A DNA stretch of 64,000 bases from DASUNP01 sp963728545 (GCA_963728545.1 CAVSKO010000003.1:3162001-3226000); one strand, 5' to 3'; shown: positions 16,813 to 26,432, numbered from the stretch's first letter. Notes: a model not told the origin generated them from the letters alone. Made by a program: numbers and translations.

Positions 16813-19800
16813 ATGAAACCCGAACGCTGGCAACGCATCGAACATCTTTATCACGCGGCGCTGGAGCGTGACGCAGCGCAGCGCACCTCTTTTCTGATCG
16901 AAGCCTGCGCGGACGATACGACCTTGCGAAGTGAGGTCGAAGTGCTGCTTGCGGCCAACGAGCGGGCGAGCGGGTTTCTGTCGACGCCCGCGCTCGAAGT
17001 CGAAGCCAGAAACGAGGCGAATGAAGCGGTGGAAGACTCACCCTCGTCGTCCGCCATACAGGTCGGGCAAGAACTGGGCCATTACAAGATATTATCGCGC
17101 CTCGGCGCGGGCGGGATGGGCGAGGTCTTTCTTGCCGAGGACCTGAAGCTCGGACGTAAGGTCGCCATAAAGTTCTTAAACGAAAAAACGCTGGTTAACG
17201 ACCTGGCGAGGAAGCGGTTGATAAGGGAGGCGAAAGCGGCGGCGACTCTGGATCACCCCAACATTTGCACCATCCACGAGGTAAACGATGAAGAGGCGCG
17301 ACCCTTCATCGTGATGCAGTACATCGAAGGAGACAACCTCGCTGTCAGAATAAAGAGCCATACGCTTGAGGTCTCGGAGATCATCGAGATTGGAGTGCAG
17401 ATGGCCGAAGCGTTGGTCGAAGCGCACGCGCATAGGATTATCCACAGGGATATAAAACCGCTGAATGTAATTGTCACGGCCCGAGGGCAGGTAAAGGTTC
17501 TCGACTTCGGGCTTGCAAAGGTCATCCGTGAAAAAGACGTGGTAGAGCCGGAGGCGGATACGGTCAGTCAACTGACAGGGGCCGGACAGATACTGGGCAC
17601 GGCCGGATATATGTCACCCGAACAGTTGAGGGGTGAGGGGGTTGATTCTCGCACGGACATTTTCTCGCTGGGCGTGCTTCTTTACACCTGCGCTACGGGT
17701 AAAACAGCCTTTACGGGGTCAAGCGTAATTGAGATCTGCTTGAAGGTAATTCAATCCGAGCCCCCGAGGCCTTCCGACATTAACCGGAAGCTGCCGCCGC
17801 AACTGGAAAGAATCATCCTTAAGGCAATGGCAAAGGACGCGGCCGCGCGCTACCAGTCTGCTGGCGAGCTGCTCGCAGACCTGCTGGACCTGAAAGCAAA
17901 ATTGCAGGACGCGGGCTACGCACCCACCCGTTCAATATCGCACAGGCTCACTTCGATAAACTATAAAGTTAACAGCTCATTATCCGGCAAGCTGCGAAGA
18001 AAGCCTTTAAAGATAGCTTTGTTGGTCGCGCCGCTTCTACTGATTCCGTTGATATGGCTCGCCCTGACGCTTTTCAGCGGCGCCCGGCACCAGCCGCCGC
18101 CCGAAGCAAGGGTCTGGTATGAGAAGGGCACAGAGGCCATACGCGAAGGCGCTTATTACCAGGCGACCAAAGCTTTGAACCGCGCCATCAATTTGGACGA
18201 CCAGTACGCGCTCGCGCATGCGCGGTTGGCCGAAGTTTATATGGAGATAGATTCCGGCGACAGGGCAAGAGAGGAGCTTCTGACTGCTTTAGCTTTAGTG
18301 CCCGATCGATCCGAGCTTCCGAATTTAGACGTCTTGTACCTGGATGCTATTACCGCCACGGTGAGGCGAGAGCTTACAAACGCCATCGATTATTACCGGG
18401 AGATTGCCGACCGGGCGGCGGATGCGGAAAAACCGAGCGCATATATGGACCTTGGCCGCGCATACGAAAAGAATGAGGACATAGACGCGGCCATAAAGTG
18501 GTATCAGGAAGCGTCCCACCTTGCGCCGGCATCGGCAGGGGCTTTTCTTCGAGCGGCGATTCTTTACGGGCGAAAACAGGATTATAAAAACGCGACAGAG
18601 GCATTCGATAAGGCCGAAAATAACTACCGGGACTTGAGCAACTCGGAGGGGGTCGCCGAGGTCTTTCTCCAGCGCGGAATAATGCTCAACAAGCTCAATA
18701 AACTCAGGGACGCGCGCACACAGCTTGAGGAAGTTCTCAATATCGCCCGCGATCCCGAAAACAGGCATCAGCAAATCCGCGCGCAGCTTGAGTTGAGCAA
18801 GGTCTACATCGAAGAGAATATCGGCCGCGCCCGCGAGATGGCCTCGACGGCCATAAACCTCGCGCAGGCCAACAACCTGCGCAACCTCGCAGTAAACGGA
18901 CTCATCGATCTCGGATATACATTCGTCTTTCGCGGGGAGTATGATGAGGCTGACAAGTACTTCAAACAGGCGCTGGATTTTGCGCGCCTCGATAAGGCGC
19001 GCAGAAGCGAGGCCAGAGCATTGCTCGCGCTCGGTCTATTAAACGTGCAGCGGGATAATAACGACGAGGGTATACCGCTGCTTGAGCAGGCTCTCGCTTT
19101 TTATCAACCTTCGGGCTATCGCAAAGAGACTTCAATTGCCCTTACAATGCTGGGTCGCGCCCAGCGCAGTAAAGGCAATTACGAGGACGCGATAAATATA
19201 TTCACGCAACAGCTGCGGCTGTCGGAAGAACTCGGAGACTCTACGCTACTGGCCGACGCGCATCTCAGCCTCGCGCTGACGCTCGGCCTTGAGCAGGAAC
19301 GATACTCCGAGGCGCTGCCTCATATAGAAGAGAGTTCTAAGATCGATCAACTTCTGGGGTCATCTCTAAGCATCGGATACGACGAGATGAATCGAGCTGC
19401 AATATTATGGCAGTTAGGCCGCTATAATGAAGCGCGCGCATCGCTCAGCAAGGCCCTATCGATAGCGAGTCGCCCGGAGGCCGAATACAAGGCTTTGCAT
19501 GCGTGGGTGTACCTGATTTATGCGCAGATCGCGCTCAGCGAGCGGAATCTCACGGAGGCCAGAAAAAAAGGGCAGCAGGCGCTCGCGCTGGCCGGCACAC
19601 AGTTCAGGGATGTAACTATACAAGCAAAGTATTGCGTCGGCCTTGCGCAGGCGCTTTCAGGCGCGCCGCACCCGGCGCGCCAGGCTTGCGAGGAAGCCGT
19701 CGCCATCGCCAGAGAGATAAAAAGCCCCAGGCTGGTTTCGAGCGCGCTGTTGGCGCTCGCCGAAGTTATGCTGCTGGCTAACGATGCGGAAGGGGCGCTT

Positions 19801-20061
19801 CGAACCGCTTTGCAGGCGCAGGAGATATTCGCGCGCGCAGGCAGGCAGGACTCCGAATGGCGGGCGCTGCTTATTGCGGCGCGCGCCAGCCAGCTTGGGG
19901 GCAACGGGCCGCAGGCCGCAGATTATATGTTGCGCGCCAACGACCGGCTTCAAGCGCTTCAACAAAGATGGGACGCACAATCATTTGAAAGCTACACGAA
20001 ACGGCTAGACATTCAGTCGTATCGGAATCAATTGGCTCAGTTACTCAGCATGAACAAGTGA
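16813..20061 (+). CDS. Ser/Thr protein kinase with membrane segment and long TPR array
   Basis: An intact 1082-aa kinase. A helical preface (RIEHLYHAALERDAAQRTSFL) precedes a complete kinase domain at about residues 95-360: LGAGGMGEVFLAED, VAIKFL, IIHRDIKPLNVIV, VLDFGLAKV, GYMSPEQLRG. A single hydrophobic segment (IALLVAPLLLIPLIWLALTL, about 397-420) places the C-terminal 660 residues outside the membrane. That part is a run of TPRs, including the longer TPR_12 type (YEDAINIFTQQLRLSEELGD). The TPRs probably sense or scaffold partners. A GGGK microprotein and an S41 peptidase follow on the same strand, possibly as one unit. Confidence 0.92.
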   Translation: MKPERWQRIEHLYHAALERDAAQRTSFLIEACADDTTLRSEVEVLLAANERASGFLSTPALEVEARNEANEAVEDSPSSSAIQVGQELGHYKILSRLGAGGMGEVFLAEDLKLGRKVAIKFLNEKTLVNDLARKRLIREAKAAATLDHPNICTIHEVNDEEARPFIVMQYIEGDNLAVRIKSHTLEVSEIIEIGVQMAEALVEAHAHRIIHRDIKPLNVIVTARGQVKVLDFGLAKVIREKDVVEPEADTVSQLTGAGQILGTAGYMSPEQLRGEGVDSRTDIFSLGVLLYTCATGKTAFTGSSVIEICLKVIQSEPPRPSDINRKLPPQLERIILKAMAKDAAARYQSAGELLADLLDLKAKLQDAGYAPTRSISHRLTSINYKVNSSLSGKLRRKPLKIALLVAPLLLIPLIWLALTLFSGARHQPPPEARVWYEKGTEAIREGAYYQATKALNRAINLDDQYALAHARLAEVYMEIDSGDRAREELLTALALVPDRSELPNLDVLYLDAITATVRRELTNAIDYYREIADRAADAEKPSAYMDLGRAYEKNEDIDAAIKWYQEASHLAPASAGAFLRAAILYGRKQDYKNATEAFDKAENNYRDLSNSEGVAEVFLQRGIMLNKLNKLRDARTQLEEVLNIARDPENRHQQIRAQLELSKVYIEENIGRAREMASTAINLAQANNLRNLAVNGLIDLGYTFVFRGEYDEADKYFKQALDFARLDKARRSEARALLALGLLNVQRDNNDEGIPLLEQALAFYQPSGYRKETSIALTMLGRAQRSKGNYEDAINIFTQQLRLSEELGDSTLLADAHLSLALTLGLEQERYSEALPHIEESSKIDQLLGSSLSIGYDEMNRAAILWQLGRYNEARASLSKALSIASRPEAEYKALHAWVYLIYAQIALSERNLTEARKKGQQALALAGTQFRDVTIQAKYCVGLAQALSGAPHPARQACEEAVAIAREIKSPRLVSSALLALAEVMLLANDAEGALRTALQAQEIFARAGRQDSEWRALLIAARASQLGGNGPQAADYMLRANDRLQALQQRWDAQSFESYTKRLDIQSYRNQLAQLLSMNK

Positions 20062-20091
20062 ATCGGAACTCTACTGGAAAGGAGCAAATCA

Positions 20092-20238
20092 ATGGGATCA
20101 GGACAAAAACCCCCCACAGGTGGTGGAGAGGGCGGAGGCAAAGGCGGCGGTAAAGGCGGCGGCAAAGGCGGCGGCAAAGGTGGTGGAAAAGGCGGAGGAA
20201 AAGGCGGAGGCAAAGGCGGCGGAAAGAAAGGCAAGTAA
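20092..20238 (+). CDS. 48-aa Gly/Lys-repeat microprotein (GGGK repeats)
   Basis: A short gene with a good ribosome site (AAAGGAG, 7 nt before ATG 20092) encodes MGSGQKPPTGGGEGGG and then about eight tandem GGGK units, ending KKGK. It is strongly basic, contains no hydrophobic segment and is presumably disordered. It lies 30 nt after the kinase-TPR gene and 148 nt before the S41 peptidase. I know no family for it. The clear ribosome site, tight placement and uniform reading frame argue that it is expressed; possible roles include a peptidase or kinase substrate, a nucleic-acid or polyanion binder, or a secreted cationic peptide. Confidence 0.65.
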   Translation: MGSGQKPPTGGGEGGGKGGGKGGGKGGGKGGGKGGGKGGGKGGGKKGK

Positions 20239-20386
20239 GGAGTGAAGAAGAGTTAACGCCTTAAAGCCCGCTCGCCGGGATTGCGCAATCGTCTAGAGTC
20301 GCCTCTTATACGGTCCTACCCGTAATCTGGTCGTGTAATCAGGAGTAGTGTCCCTGGACACGGTATCGAGATAAAGGAGAATCGAC

Positions 20387-22441
20387 ATGGAAGAGCGTGA
20401 TGATGTCAGGGGCGGCGAGAAGTTCCTCAGCTTCAGCCGTCAAAACCCCAAAGAGATTATAAATAAATCAAAGACGCTTTCAGCGTTCATGCAAAGCTAT
20501 GAGAGCGAGCAACGCCTCTCGAAAAGCGAGCGGGTGAGCATAATCGAACGCGCGCTGATATTGATGGATATGAGTTACGTCCATCTACCGCTTAAGCGCG
20601 CATTGCACGCGGTCAACCCTATACAGCGCCTCAAGCTGCTGAAGTTCAGCCTATCAGAGATGAAAGACAAGGAGATGCCCAGCGAGATGGTCTTTCACCA
20701 GCGCCTGCTTGAGATATTCACATCGGCCCGCGACATTCACACGATGTATTTATTACCCGCGCCGTTCGATGAAATAGTCGCCTATCTGCCGTTTCTGATC
20801 GAAGGCTACTTCGAGGGTGACAAGCAAAAATTCATGGTCTCGCGTGTAGTCGATGCCTACTACGAGCCGTTGAGAGATAAGATCACTGAGTGCGCCTATC
20901 TGGAGCCGGGCGTGGAGGTGCTCTACTGGAACGGCATACCTATTGAACGCGCCATAGAGATAAACGGCGAAAAACAGGCGGGCAGCAATCGCGAGGCGCG
21001 GTTCGCGCGAGGACTCGATAACCTCACGATAAGGCCGCTCGACACCTCCCTGCCGCCCGATGAGATGTGGGTAAATTTAACTTACCGGACAAAGAACGGT
21101 AAAGAATATGAACTGAAACAGGAATGGATGGTCTTTAATCCCAGGACCGTTTCAAAGAAAAAGAGTCTTGATCTCTGTACGGTCGATCATCCTCACGACT
21201 CTAGCTCCAGGTCTGTCGCAAGGATGAAGAGGGATGGAGACCGGGCAAAGGAAGATTTATGCATGTACAAACGAGCTATGGATCATAAGAAAACGGAGAT
21301 CAATAACGTTATTACAATGCTCTACGGGGGGAAAAAGGATGAGAGTAAATCCGATCTTCTTCGCGAGGCGATAAAGACCGGAATGCCTGACGTGCTTCGG
21401 GCCGAGCGCATAAAACTTCCTAGAAAAGAGTTCGGCTATATAAGGATATTCACTTTTGAAATAAGCCCTTCCCGACTGGTTAACAGGGTCAAGAGTATTC
21501 TACAATCCGAGTCCTTTCCGCAAGAAGGGCTCATACTTGACGTGCGGGGTAACGGCGGCGGTCAGATAGACGCGGGCGAGCGCCTGCTTCAGCTATTCAC
21601 GCCTCGCAGGATCAAGCCCGAGTTGTTTGAATTCATCAACACGCCCTTGAACCTTGAGATATGTAGAAACGCTCCGAAAACCTGGGAGATGGCTAAATGG
21701 GCTACATCCATCGCAGAGTCTGTTATGACTAACGCCACATACTCTTCCGGTTTTCCAATAACCTCGGAAGAGGCTTGCAACGACGTAGGTCAGGTATATT
21801 ACGGGCCCGTCGTGCTGATAACAGATGCATTGTCCTACAGCACCACAGACATATTTGCAGCCGGGTTCCAGGATAACGAGATAGGAGAGATACTCGGCAC
21901 AAGCGGCAATACCGGAGCGGGCGGCGCAAACGTATGGCCGTACGAAACCATAAAATTCGCCCTGGGCAAACAGGAGAAATACACCTTCGGCCCTTTGCCG
22001 AAAGGCGCGGACATGAGAGTCGCCGTACGACGCAGTGTTCGCGTAGGCCAGCAGACCGGGCGACCTCTTGAGGAGTTTGGGATAGTTCCAAACAGGCGAC
22101 ATTATATGACCCGGAATGACCTGCTGAACAGGAACACGGATATAATCAAGAAGGCCGCAAAAGTGTTGATGGAAAAACCATCCTACGGCCTTTTGGTCAC
22201 ACTGCGACAAAACCAGGACCAGTCTCAAACCATAGAGGTTTCGATCAAAAACATCTCCAGGTTGGACGTATACATAAATGATCGCCCGATGAAGTCCCTG
22301 GATGTTACGGACGGGAGGATGAGGGTCGGAACGATACGTTGGGGGGCGACGAGGTCGAAAACCACCTTATTATTAAATGGGTATGACCGGTCGAATAAGC
22401 TTGTCGCAATGTGCAAGCGACATGTCAAATGGGCGCGATAA
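20387..22441 (+). CDS. S41-family (tail-specific protease-like) serine peptidase
   Basis: A 684-aa protein. The C-terminal peptidase core contains LILDVRGNGGGQIDAGERLL and GPVVLITDALSYSTTDIFAA, the serine of SYSTTD being the likely nucleophile, followed by GEILGTSGNTGAGGANVW. The N-terminal 250 residues are a helical region without an obvious PDZ domain or signal peptide, unlike CtpA-type enzymes, so a cytoplasmic location is possible. A strong ribosome site (AAAGGAG) precedes ATG 20387. It follows the kinase and GGGK microprotein genes on the same strand. Confidence 0.85.
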   Translation: MEERDDVRGGEKFLSFSRQNPKEIINKSKTLSAFMQSYESEQRLSKSERVSIIERALILMDMSYVHLPLKRALHAVNPIQRLKLLKFSLSEMKDKEMPSEMVFHQRLLEIFTSARDIHTMYLLPAPFDEIVAYLPFLIEGYFEGDKQKFMVSRVVDAYYEPLRDKITECAYLEPGVEVLYWNGIPIERAIEINGEKQAGSNREARFARGLDNLTIRPLDTSLPPDEMWVNLTYRTKNGKEYELKQEWMVFNPRTVSKKKSLDLCTVDHPHDSSSRSVARMKRDGDRAKEDLCMYKRAMDHKKTEINNVITMLYGGKKDESKSDLLREAIKTGMPDVLRAERIKLPRKEFGYIRIFTFEISPSRLVNRVKSILQSESFPQEGLILDVRGNGGGQIDAGERLLQLFTPRRIKPELFEFINTPLNLEICRNAPKTWEMAKWATSIAESVMTNATYSSGFPITSEEACNDVGQVYYGPVVLITDALSYSTTDIFAAGFQDNEIGEILGTSGNTGAGGANVWPYETIKFALGKQEKYTFGPLPKGADMRVAVRRSVRVGQQTGRPLEEFGIVPNRRHYMTRNDLLNRNTDIIKKAAKVLMEKPSYGLLVTLRQNQDQSQTIEVSIKNISRLDVYINDRPMKSLDVTDGRMRVGTIRWGATRSKTTLLLNGYDRSNKLVAMCKRHVKWAR

Positions 22442-22456
22442 AGCGAGTCTTCCAGC

Positions 22457-23152
22457 TCACGACCGTCGTTGGCCGAGCACCCAGGGAAGCAACTCGGGCT
22501 CTTTCATCACGTTGAGCCAGACGCTGTGGCCCACGCCTTCGTACTCGGTATAACGGACGTTTCCGCCCACAGCTTTTAACGCTTCGTCCATGAGTCTCGA
22601 TTCCGTAACCGGCACTACTTGATCATCCGCGCCGTGAAAGAGCCAGAAGGGCGTGCGGCCCACTTTACGCGCTATGGCGTCAAAGCGGTCACCCGAACGC
22701 AAGGGGCTTCCGCCGCATATCGGCACGGCGGCTGAAAACTTGTCCGGATATTCAGCGGCAAGATACCAGGCTCCGTAGCCTCCCATTGAAACGCCTATCA
22801 CCGACAACCGCTCCTGGTCGCCGTCCATCTCCGAGGTCGTTTGATCGAGTACGGCTACGGCCATCTCCGCCTGCTCGCGGTTCGACCAGTAGCGTTCAGG
22901 GCGGCACTGCGGCAGCGCTATGATGGCAGGCACGCGCTCAAGGTAATGACGAGCTATAAGGCTGGCAGGCCCCCGGGACGGAACTATTCCGCCCGTGCCG
23001 CGCTGGCCTATGCCGTGTAAAAAAAGTATCACGGGGAGCTTTTTGCCCTCTCGAATCTTTTCCGGGACATAGACTTGATAGCCGTAATCGAGTCCGCCGA
23101 CCGTGATGGTTCTGTCAAGCAAGCCTGTTTTATATTCGATTGTTTGAGCCAT
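22457..23152 (-). CDS. Alpha/beta hydrolase (esterase/dienelactone hydrolase-like)
   Basis: A 231-aa single-domain hydrolase. The oxyanion and nucleophile region reads LFLHGIGQRG and VIGVSMGGYGAWYLA (Ser in GVSMG). The acid lies in LFHGADDQVVPV and the histidine in EGVGHSVW. The fold and motifs match secreted or cytoplasmic carboxylesterases of the PHB-depolymerase/phospholipase group. No signal peptide is seen. Its start is 41 nt downstream of the aminopeptidase gene on the same strand, so the two are probably cotranscribed. Confidence 0.85.
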   Translation of the reverse strand: MAQTIEYKTGLLDRTITVGGLDYGYQVYVPEKIREGKKLPVILFLHGIGQRGTGGIVPSRGPASLIARHYLERVPAIIALPQCRPERYWSNREQAEMAVAVLDQTTSEMDGDQERLSVIGVSMGGYGAWYLAAEYPDKFSAAVPICGGSPLRSGDRFDAIARKVGRTPFWLFHGADDQVVPVTESRLMDEALKAVGGNVRYTEYEGVGHSVWLNVMKEPELLPWVLGQRRS

Positions 23153-23193
23153 GTTACCTTGATCGATCTTCCTGGAGAAATTATCACACCGAG

Positions 23194-24615
23194 CTATTGG
23201 CCGTTCTTCGATGTGCCCTGCCCTGTTGCGGCTTGCGACGAGGTGGCCATCATTCGCTCTATCTCGTCGGGGTCGGACGGGAGCTTGCCGCTCATCTTGA
23301 CAAGCCCTTTATCGGTGGCGAGGTAATCGTCTTCGATTCTAACGCCGAGACTCTCTTCGGGAATGTATATGCCCGGCTCAATCGTCAGGACCGAGCCCGC
23401 CGGAATCCGTGCGTAATCGCCCACGTCGTGCACGTCCATCCCAAGCCAGTGGCCTAGCCCGTGAATAAAATATTTATCGAGCGTGCGCCCCTGTTTGTCG
23501 CGCAGCTTGCTCTTCCTCATCACGTCAGCCGCGACCTGATAGAGCGAATGGATTGAAGATTCGCCCGGCTTGAAAGCCTGCTCTGCCGCGCGCTGCGCCT
23601 CCAACACAAGCTGATAAATCTCGCGCTGGCGCGGGGTGAATTTGCCCGTAGCCGGATAGGTCCGCGTGATGTCGGCCGTGTAATAGCTGTATTCGGCCCC
23701 GATGTCTACGACTATGAGGTCGCCCGCTTCGATGCGTTTGCGATTCTCGTTATAGTGCAGGATCGTTGAATAGATGCCCGAACCGACAATCGAGGGGAAG
23801 CCGATCCGCTCGGCCCCGTTACGCATAAAAGCATATTCGAGCGCCGCCTGGACCTGATACTCGTAGACGCCGGGCTTGATTGTTCGGGCCACGTCGCGCT
23901 GCGCTTCACTGGTGATGTCTATGGCTTTTTGAAGAAGCTCGATTTCGGCAGCGGATTTTATCTTTCGCATCTCCGCTATCGTGAGCGCCACGTTGACTAT
24001 CTGAACGTGCGGCAAGTCGCGGCGCACAGTCTCGATAAACTCATTCTCGCGCGTGATCTTTGCCGTCGCTCCCGGGGGGACGAGGGTGTAGAGCTTTGCC
24101 TGACCCGATTTAAAAGCCGGAGAGGAAACCATCTCGCGCAGGCGCGGCCAGAACTGATCTGAGGCGGCGACTTCCTGAACGCCGAATTTCTGCTCGGCTT
24201 CCGCTCCCGGTCCCATCTGAACCCCGGTCCAGCGTTCGTGCGAAAAGTTGCGAGCGGGAATGAAAACGGTTTCCTGCGCCGCTTTGTTCGCGGCGAGACT
24301 CGCGGGGACGAGCATAAAATAAGCGGCGGGTGTTTCGACTCCCGTCAAGTACATAAAATCATTCTTCTGGCGGAAGCGGCCCACTTCGCCGAGGTCTTCC
24401 TCTCGCGCGCCGAGCAGAACAACTATGCCGTCTTTCACCCGCTCTAACAATTTCTGTCTTCGCGCGCGGTATTCCGCTTTAGGCTGGTTCGCAAGCTTCG
24501 CATCATCAGAGGCCGAAGCGTTTTGAGTAAAGCTCTGAGCCGCGATGGCGGCCATCATCAACGCGAGTATTGCGACGACTTTTGTGCGCGGGAAGAGTTT
24601 GAGAAAGTTGCTCAT
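23194..24615 (-). CDS. Exported Xaa-Pro aminopeptidase (M24B, PepP-like)
   Basis: A 473-aa creatinase-fold metallopeptidase with an N-terminal signal peptide (KVVAILALMMAAIAAQSF). The five metal ligands are visible in order: the two Asp in VVDIGAEYSYYTADITRTY, the His in HGLGHWLGMDVHD, the Glu in LTIEPGIYIPE and the Glu in VRIEDDYL. It removes N-terminal residues preceding proline, here likely in the periplasm. This gene and the M28, S41 and esterase genes form a hydrolase-rich neighbourhood. Confidence 0.92.
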   Translation of the reverse strand: MSNFLKLFPRTKVVAILALMMAAIAAQSFTQNASASDDAKLANQPKAEYRARRQKLLERVKDGIVVLLGAREEDLGEVGRFRQKNDFMYLTGVETPAAYFMLVPASLAANKAAQETVFIPARNFSHERWTGVQMGPGAEAEQKFGVQEVAASDQFWPRLREMVSSPAFKSGQAKLYTLVPPGATAKITRENEFIETVRRDLPHVQIVNVALTIAEMRKIKSAAEIELLQKAIDITSEAQRDVARTIKPGVYEYQVQAALEYAFMRNGAERIGFPSIVGSGIYSTILHYNENRKRIEAGDLIVVDIGAEYSYYTADITRTYPATGKFTPRQREIYQLVLEAQRAAEQAFKPGESSIHSLYQVAADVMRKSKLRDKQGRTLDKYFIHGLGHWLGMDVHDVGDYARIPAGSVLTIEPGIYIPEESLGVRIEDDYLATDKGLVKMSGKLPSDPDEIERMMATSSQAATGQGTSKNGQ

Positions 24616-24699
24616 CGATATTCCCTCATACGAAACTTGATTTAACCGGCAGGCTTGTGGGCCTATTTAGAAGCATACCGGAAACTTGGCAGATGAAAA

Positions 24700-26129
24700 A
24701 GCGGCTTCTTTGGAGTTGTCGGTAGTAGATGATATGTCCGGTGTAATTAGCAAATGAAATGTCCGCTTTCAACGGCGTAAGGTAGTGCTTTCGTCAGGAG
24801 GTCACTATGAAGCACTACTCACAAGCCGCAGTGGAGCGGGCTATGAAAGTTCAAGAGATCATTCTCCGTGCTATCGCTAAGAAGATCACCTGGTTACAGG
24901 CGGCTCAGATCATCGGCATCTCACCTCGTCAGATGCGCCGCTGGTTACGCAGGTATGAAGAGTTAGGCTATGATGGGCTGTTTGACCGTCGCAGAGGTAA
25001 ACCCAGCCCAAAGCGCATTCCGCTTGAGATTGTTGAGCAAGTGCTTATGCTTTACCAACACCAATACTTCGACTTCAACGTCAAACACTTCCACGAGAAG
25101 CTCTCGGAAGATCACCAGATAGAGCTGAGCTATAGCTGGGTAAAGACCGCTCTTCAAGAGGCCGGACTGGTCAAAAAGAGCCGCAAGCGTGCTGTTCATC
25201 GAAAGCGCCGGCCACGCAGGCCCTTACCCGGAATGCTTCTGCACATTGACGCAAGCAAGCATCGCTGGTTTCAAGACTCTCGCTTCTATGACCTTATAGT
25301 CATACTTGATGATGCAACCTCTGAGATTTACTATGCCCAATTGGTTGAGGAGGAATCTACCTTCACGGTTATGAGAGCAATTCGCGAAGTTGTTGAGCAG
25401 AAAGGGATATTTTGTTCGCTTTACAGCGACAGGGCCAGTCATTTCTTTGTAAATGTGAAGGCAGGCTCGCGGGTAGATCGAGAGAGGCTGACACAGGTAG
25501 GGCGAGCGATGAAAGAGCTTGGCATAGAGATGATCGCTGCCTACTCACCGCAGGCTCGTGGGCGCAGCGAGCGAGGCTTTGCGACATGGCAAGGGAGACT
25601 TCCTCAAGAGCTGCGCCTGAGAGGTATAACAACAGTTTCGGGGGCCAATGACTTTCTCACGAACTCCTACATCAAGGAGTTTAACCGAAAGTTTACAGTC
25701 GCAGCCGCACAGCCAGGCACTGCGTTTGTCCCAGCCCGTGGGCGAGCTTTAGAGAAGATATTCTGCCTACAGCACGAGCGGGTAGTAGCCAAAGACAATA
25801 CAGTGAGTTTGGGCAATCGCATCTTGCAGATAGAAAAGAGCAAGTGGCGGACAACGCTAGCAGGGTGCCGAGTTACGGTTTATGAGCATCAGGACCAAAC
25901 TATAAGCATAGGATATGGACCGAATGAAGTGGGCAGGTACAAGCCAGAGGGTGAGCCTGTGACAACAATCAAAGAGAAACAAAAGAAAGCAAAAAGGAAG
26001 GGGACGCATCCCGGATTGAACTCAGCAGCCCATTCAGGAACTGGATGTGGCTATCAATAAGACCGGACATTTCACTTGCTACAAAAAGCGGACATTTTAA
26101 TTTGCTACGAACAGCGGCTTCTTTGGAGT
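24700..26129. mobile_element. IS1202/ISNCY-like insertion sequence with 17-bp target duplication
   Basis: The element occupies about 24717-26112 (1396 bp). Identical 17-bp direct repeats (AGCGGCTTCTTTGGAGT) at 24700-24716 and 26113-26129 mark the target duplication. The ends are imperfectly inverted (TGTCGGTAGTAGAT on the left; TGTTCGTAGCAAAT read inward on the right), and each carries ATGTCCG motifs inside. A long target duplication of 15-17 bp is what I recall for the ISTde1-like group of the IS1202 superfamily. The element landed at the edge of a small palindrome (GCGGCGACTTGTCGCCGC, 26130-26147). Confidence 0.8.
24807..26060 (+). CDS. IS1202/ISNCY-type DDE transposase
   Basis: A 417-aa transposase with an N-terminal helix-turn-helix (KITWLQAAQIIGISPRQMRRWLRRYEELG, in two parts), a DDE domain starting at LLHIDASKHRW, the second Asp in LYSDRASHF and the Glu in SERGFATWQGRLPQELR. 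A ribosome site (AGGAGG) precedes ATG 24807. It is full length, uninterrupted and flanked by intact ends and a target duplication, so it may be active or recently inserted. Confidence 0.85.
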   Translation: MKHYSQAAVERAMKVQEIILRAIAKKITWLQAAQIIGISPRQMRRWLRRYEELGYDGLFDRRRGKPSPKRIPLEIVEQVLMLYQHQYFDFNVKHFHEKLSEDHQIELSYSWVKTALQEAGLVKKSRKRAVHRKRRPRRPLPGMLLHIDASKHRWFQDSRFYDLIVILDDATSEIYYAQLVEEESTFTVMRAIREVVEQKGIFCSLYSDRASHFFVNVKAGSRVDRERLTQVGRAMKELGIEMIAAYSPQARGRSERGFATWQGRLPQELRLRGITTVSGANDFLTNSYIKEFNRKFTVAAAQPGTAFVPARGRALEKIFCLQHERVVAKDNTVSLGNRILQIEKSKWRTTLAGCRVTVYEHQDQTISIGYGPNEVGRYKPEGEPVTTIKEKQKKAKRKGTHPGLNSAAHSGTGCGYQ

Positions 26130-26172
26130 GCGGCGACTTGTCGCCGCTATTGAGTTAGGCGAAAATCATTAT

Positions 26173-26325
26173 GTGGCAAAGAAGACCGACAAGATAACGA
26201 TAGAGAAAGAGAAGATCCGACCGCGCGAGCGCGCGCCCATATTGCCGTCAAAGAAATTTGAAGACAAGCGCCGCCGCGAGAAGCATAAAAAAGACCTGCG
26301 CCGATCAACCGATGAGCAGCAATGA
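26173..26325 (+). CDS. Small basic hypothetical protein
   Basis: A 50-aa frame opening with GTG (VAKKTDKITIEKEK) and ending KDLRRSTDEQQ. It is rich in Lys, Arg and Glu with no hydrophobic stretch. Codon use looks coding-like, but the ribosome site is weak. An upstream in-frame extension to 26128 would read through the IS target duplication and a palindrome and is rejected. The IS inserted just upstream may have removed its promoter. Confidence 0.4.
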   Translation: MAKKTDKITIEKEKIRPRERAPILPSKKFEDKRRREKHKKDLRRSTDEQQ

Positions 26326-26335
26326 TAAGAAAGCC

Positions 26336-26432
26336 GGATTCACCGCAGAGACGCAGAGAACACAGAGCGGGCGCAGAGAAAACCATATTCTGCTCTGCGC
26401 CCGCTGCGTCTGCGGCGGTGAGATGGTTCTTG
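26336..26432. repeat. Intergenic GCAGAGACGCAGAG palindrome
   Basis: A left arm of CACCGCAGAGACGCAGAG and GCGGGCGCAGAG words faces a right arm CTCTGCGCCCGCTGCGTCTG followed by CGGCGGTG. It lies between converging genes and could terminate both. A diverged relative is at 35899-36030. Confidence 0.6.

Noticed and set aside
20037..20234. A Pro-rich frame on the minus strand opposite the GGGK gene
   Set aside because: It is the reverse reading of the GGGK repeat, without a ribosome site; the plus-strand frame has one.
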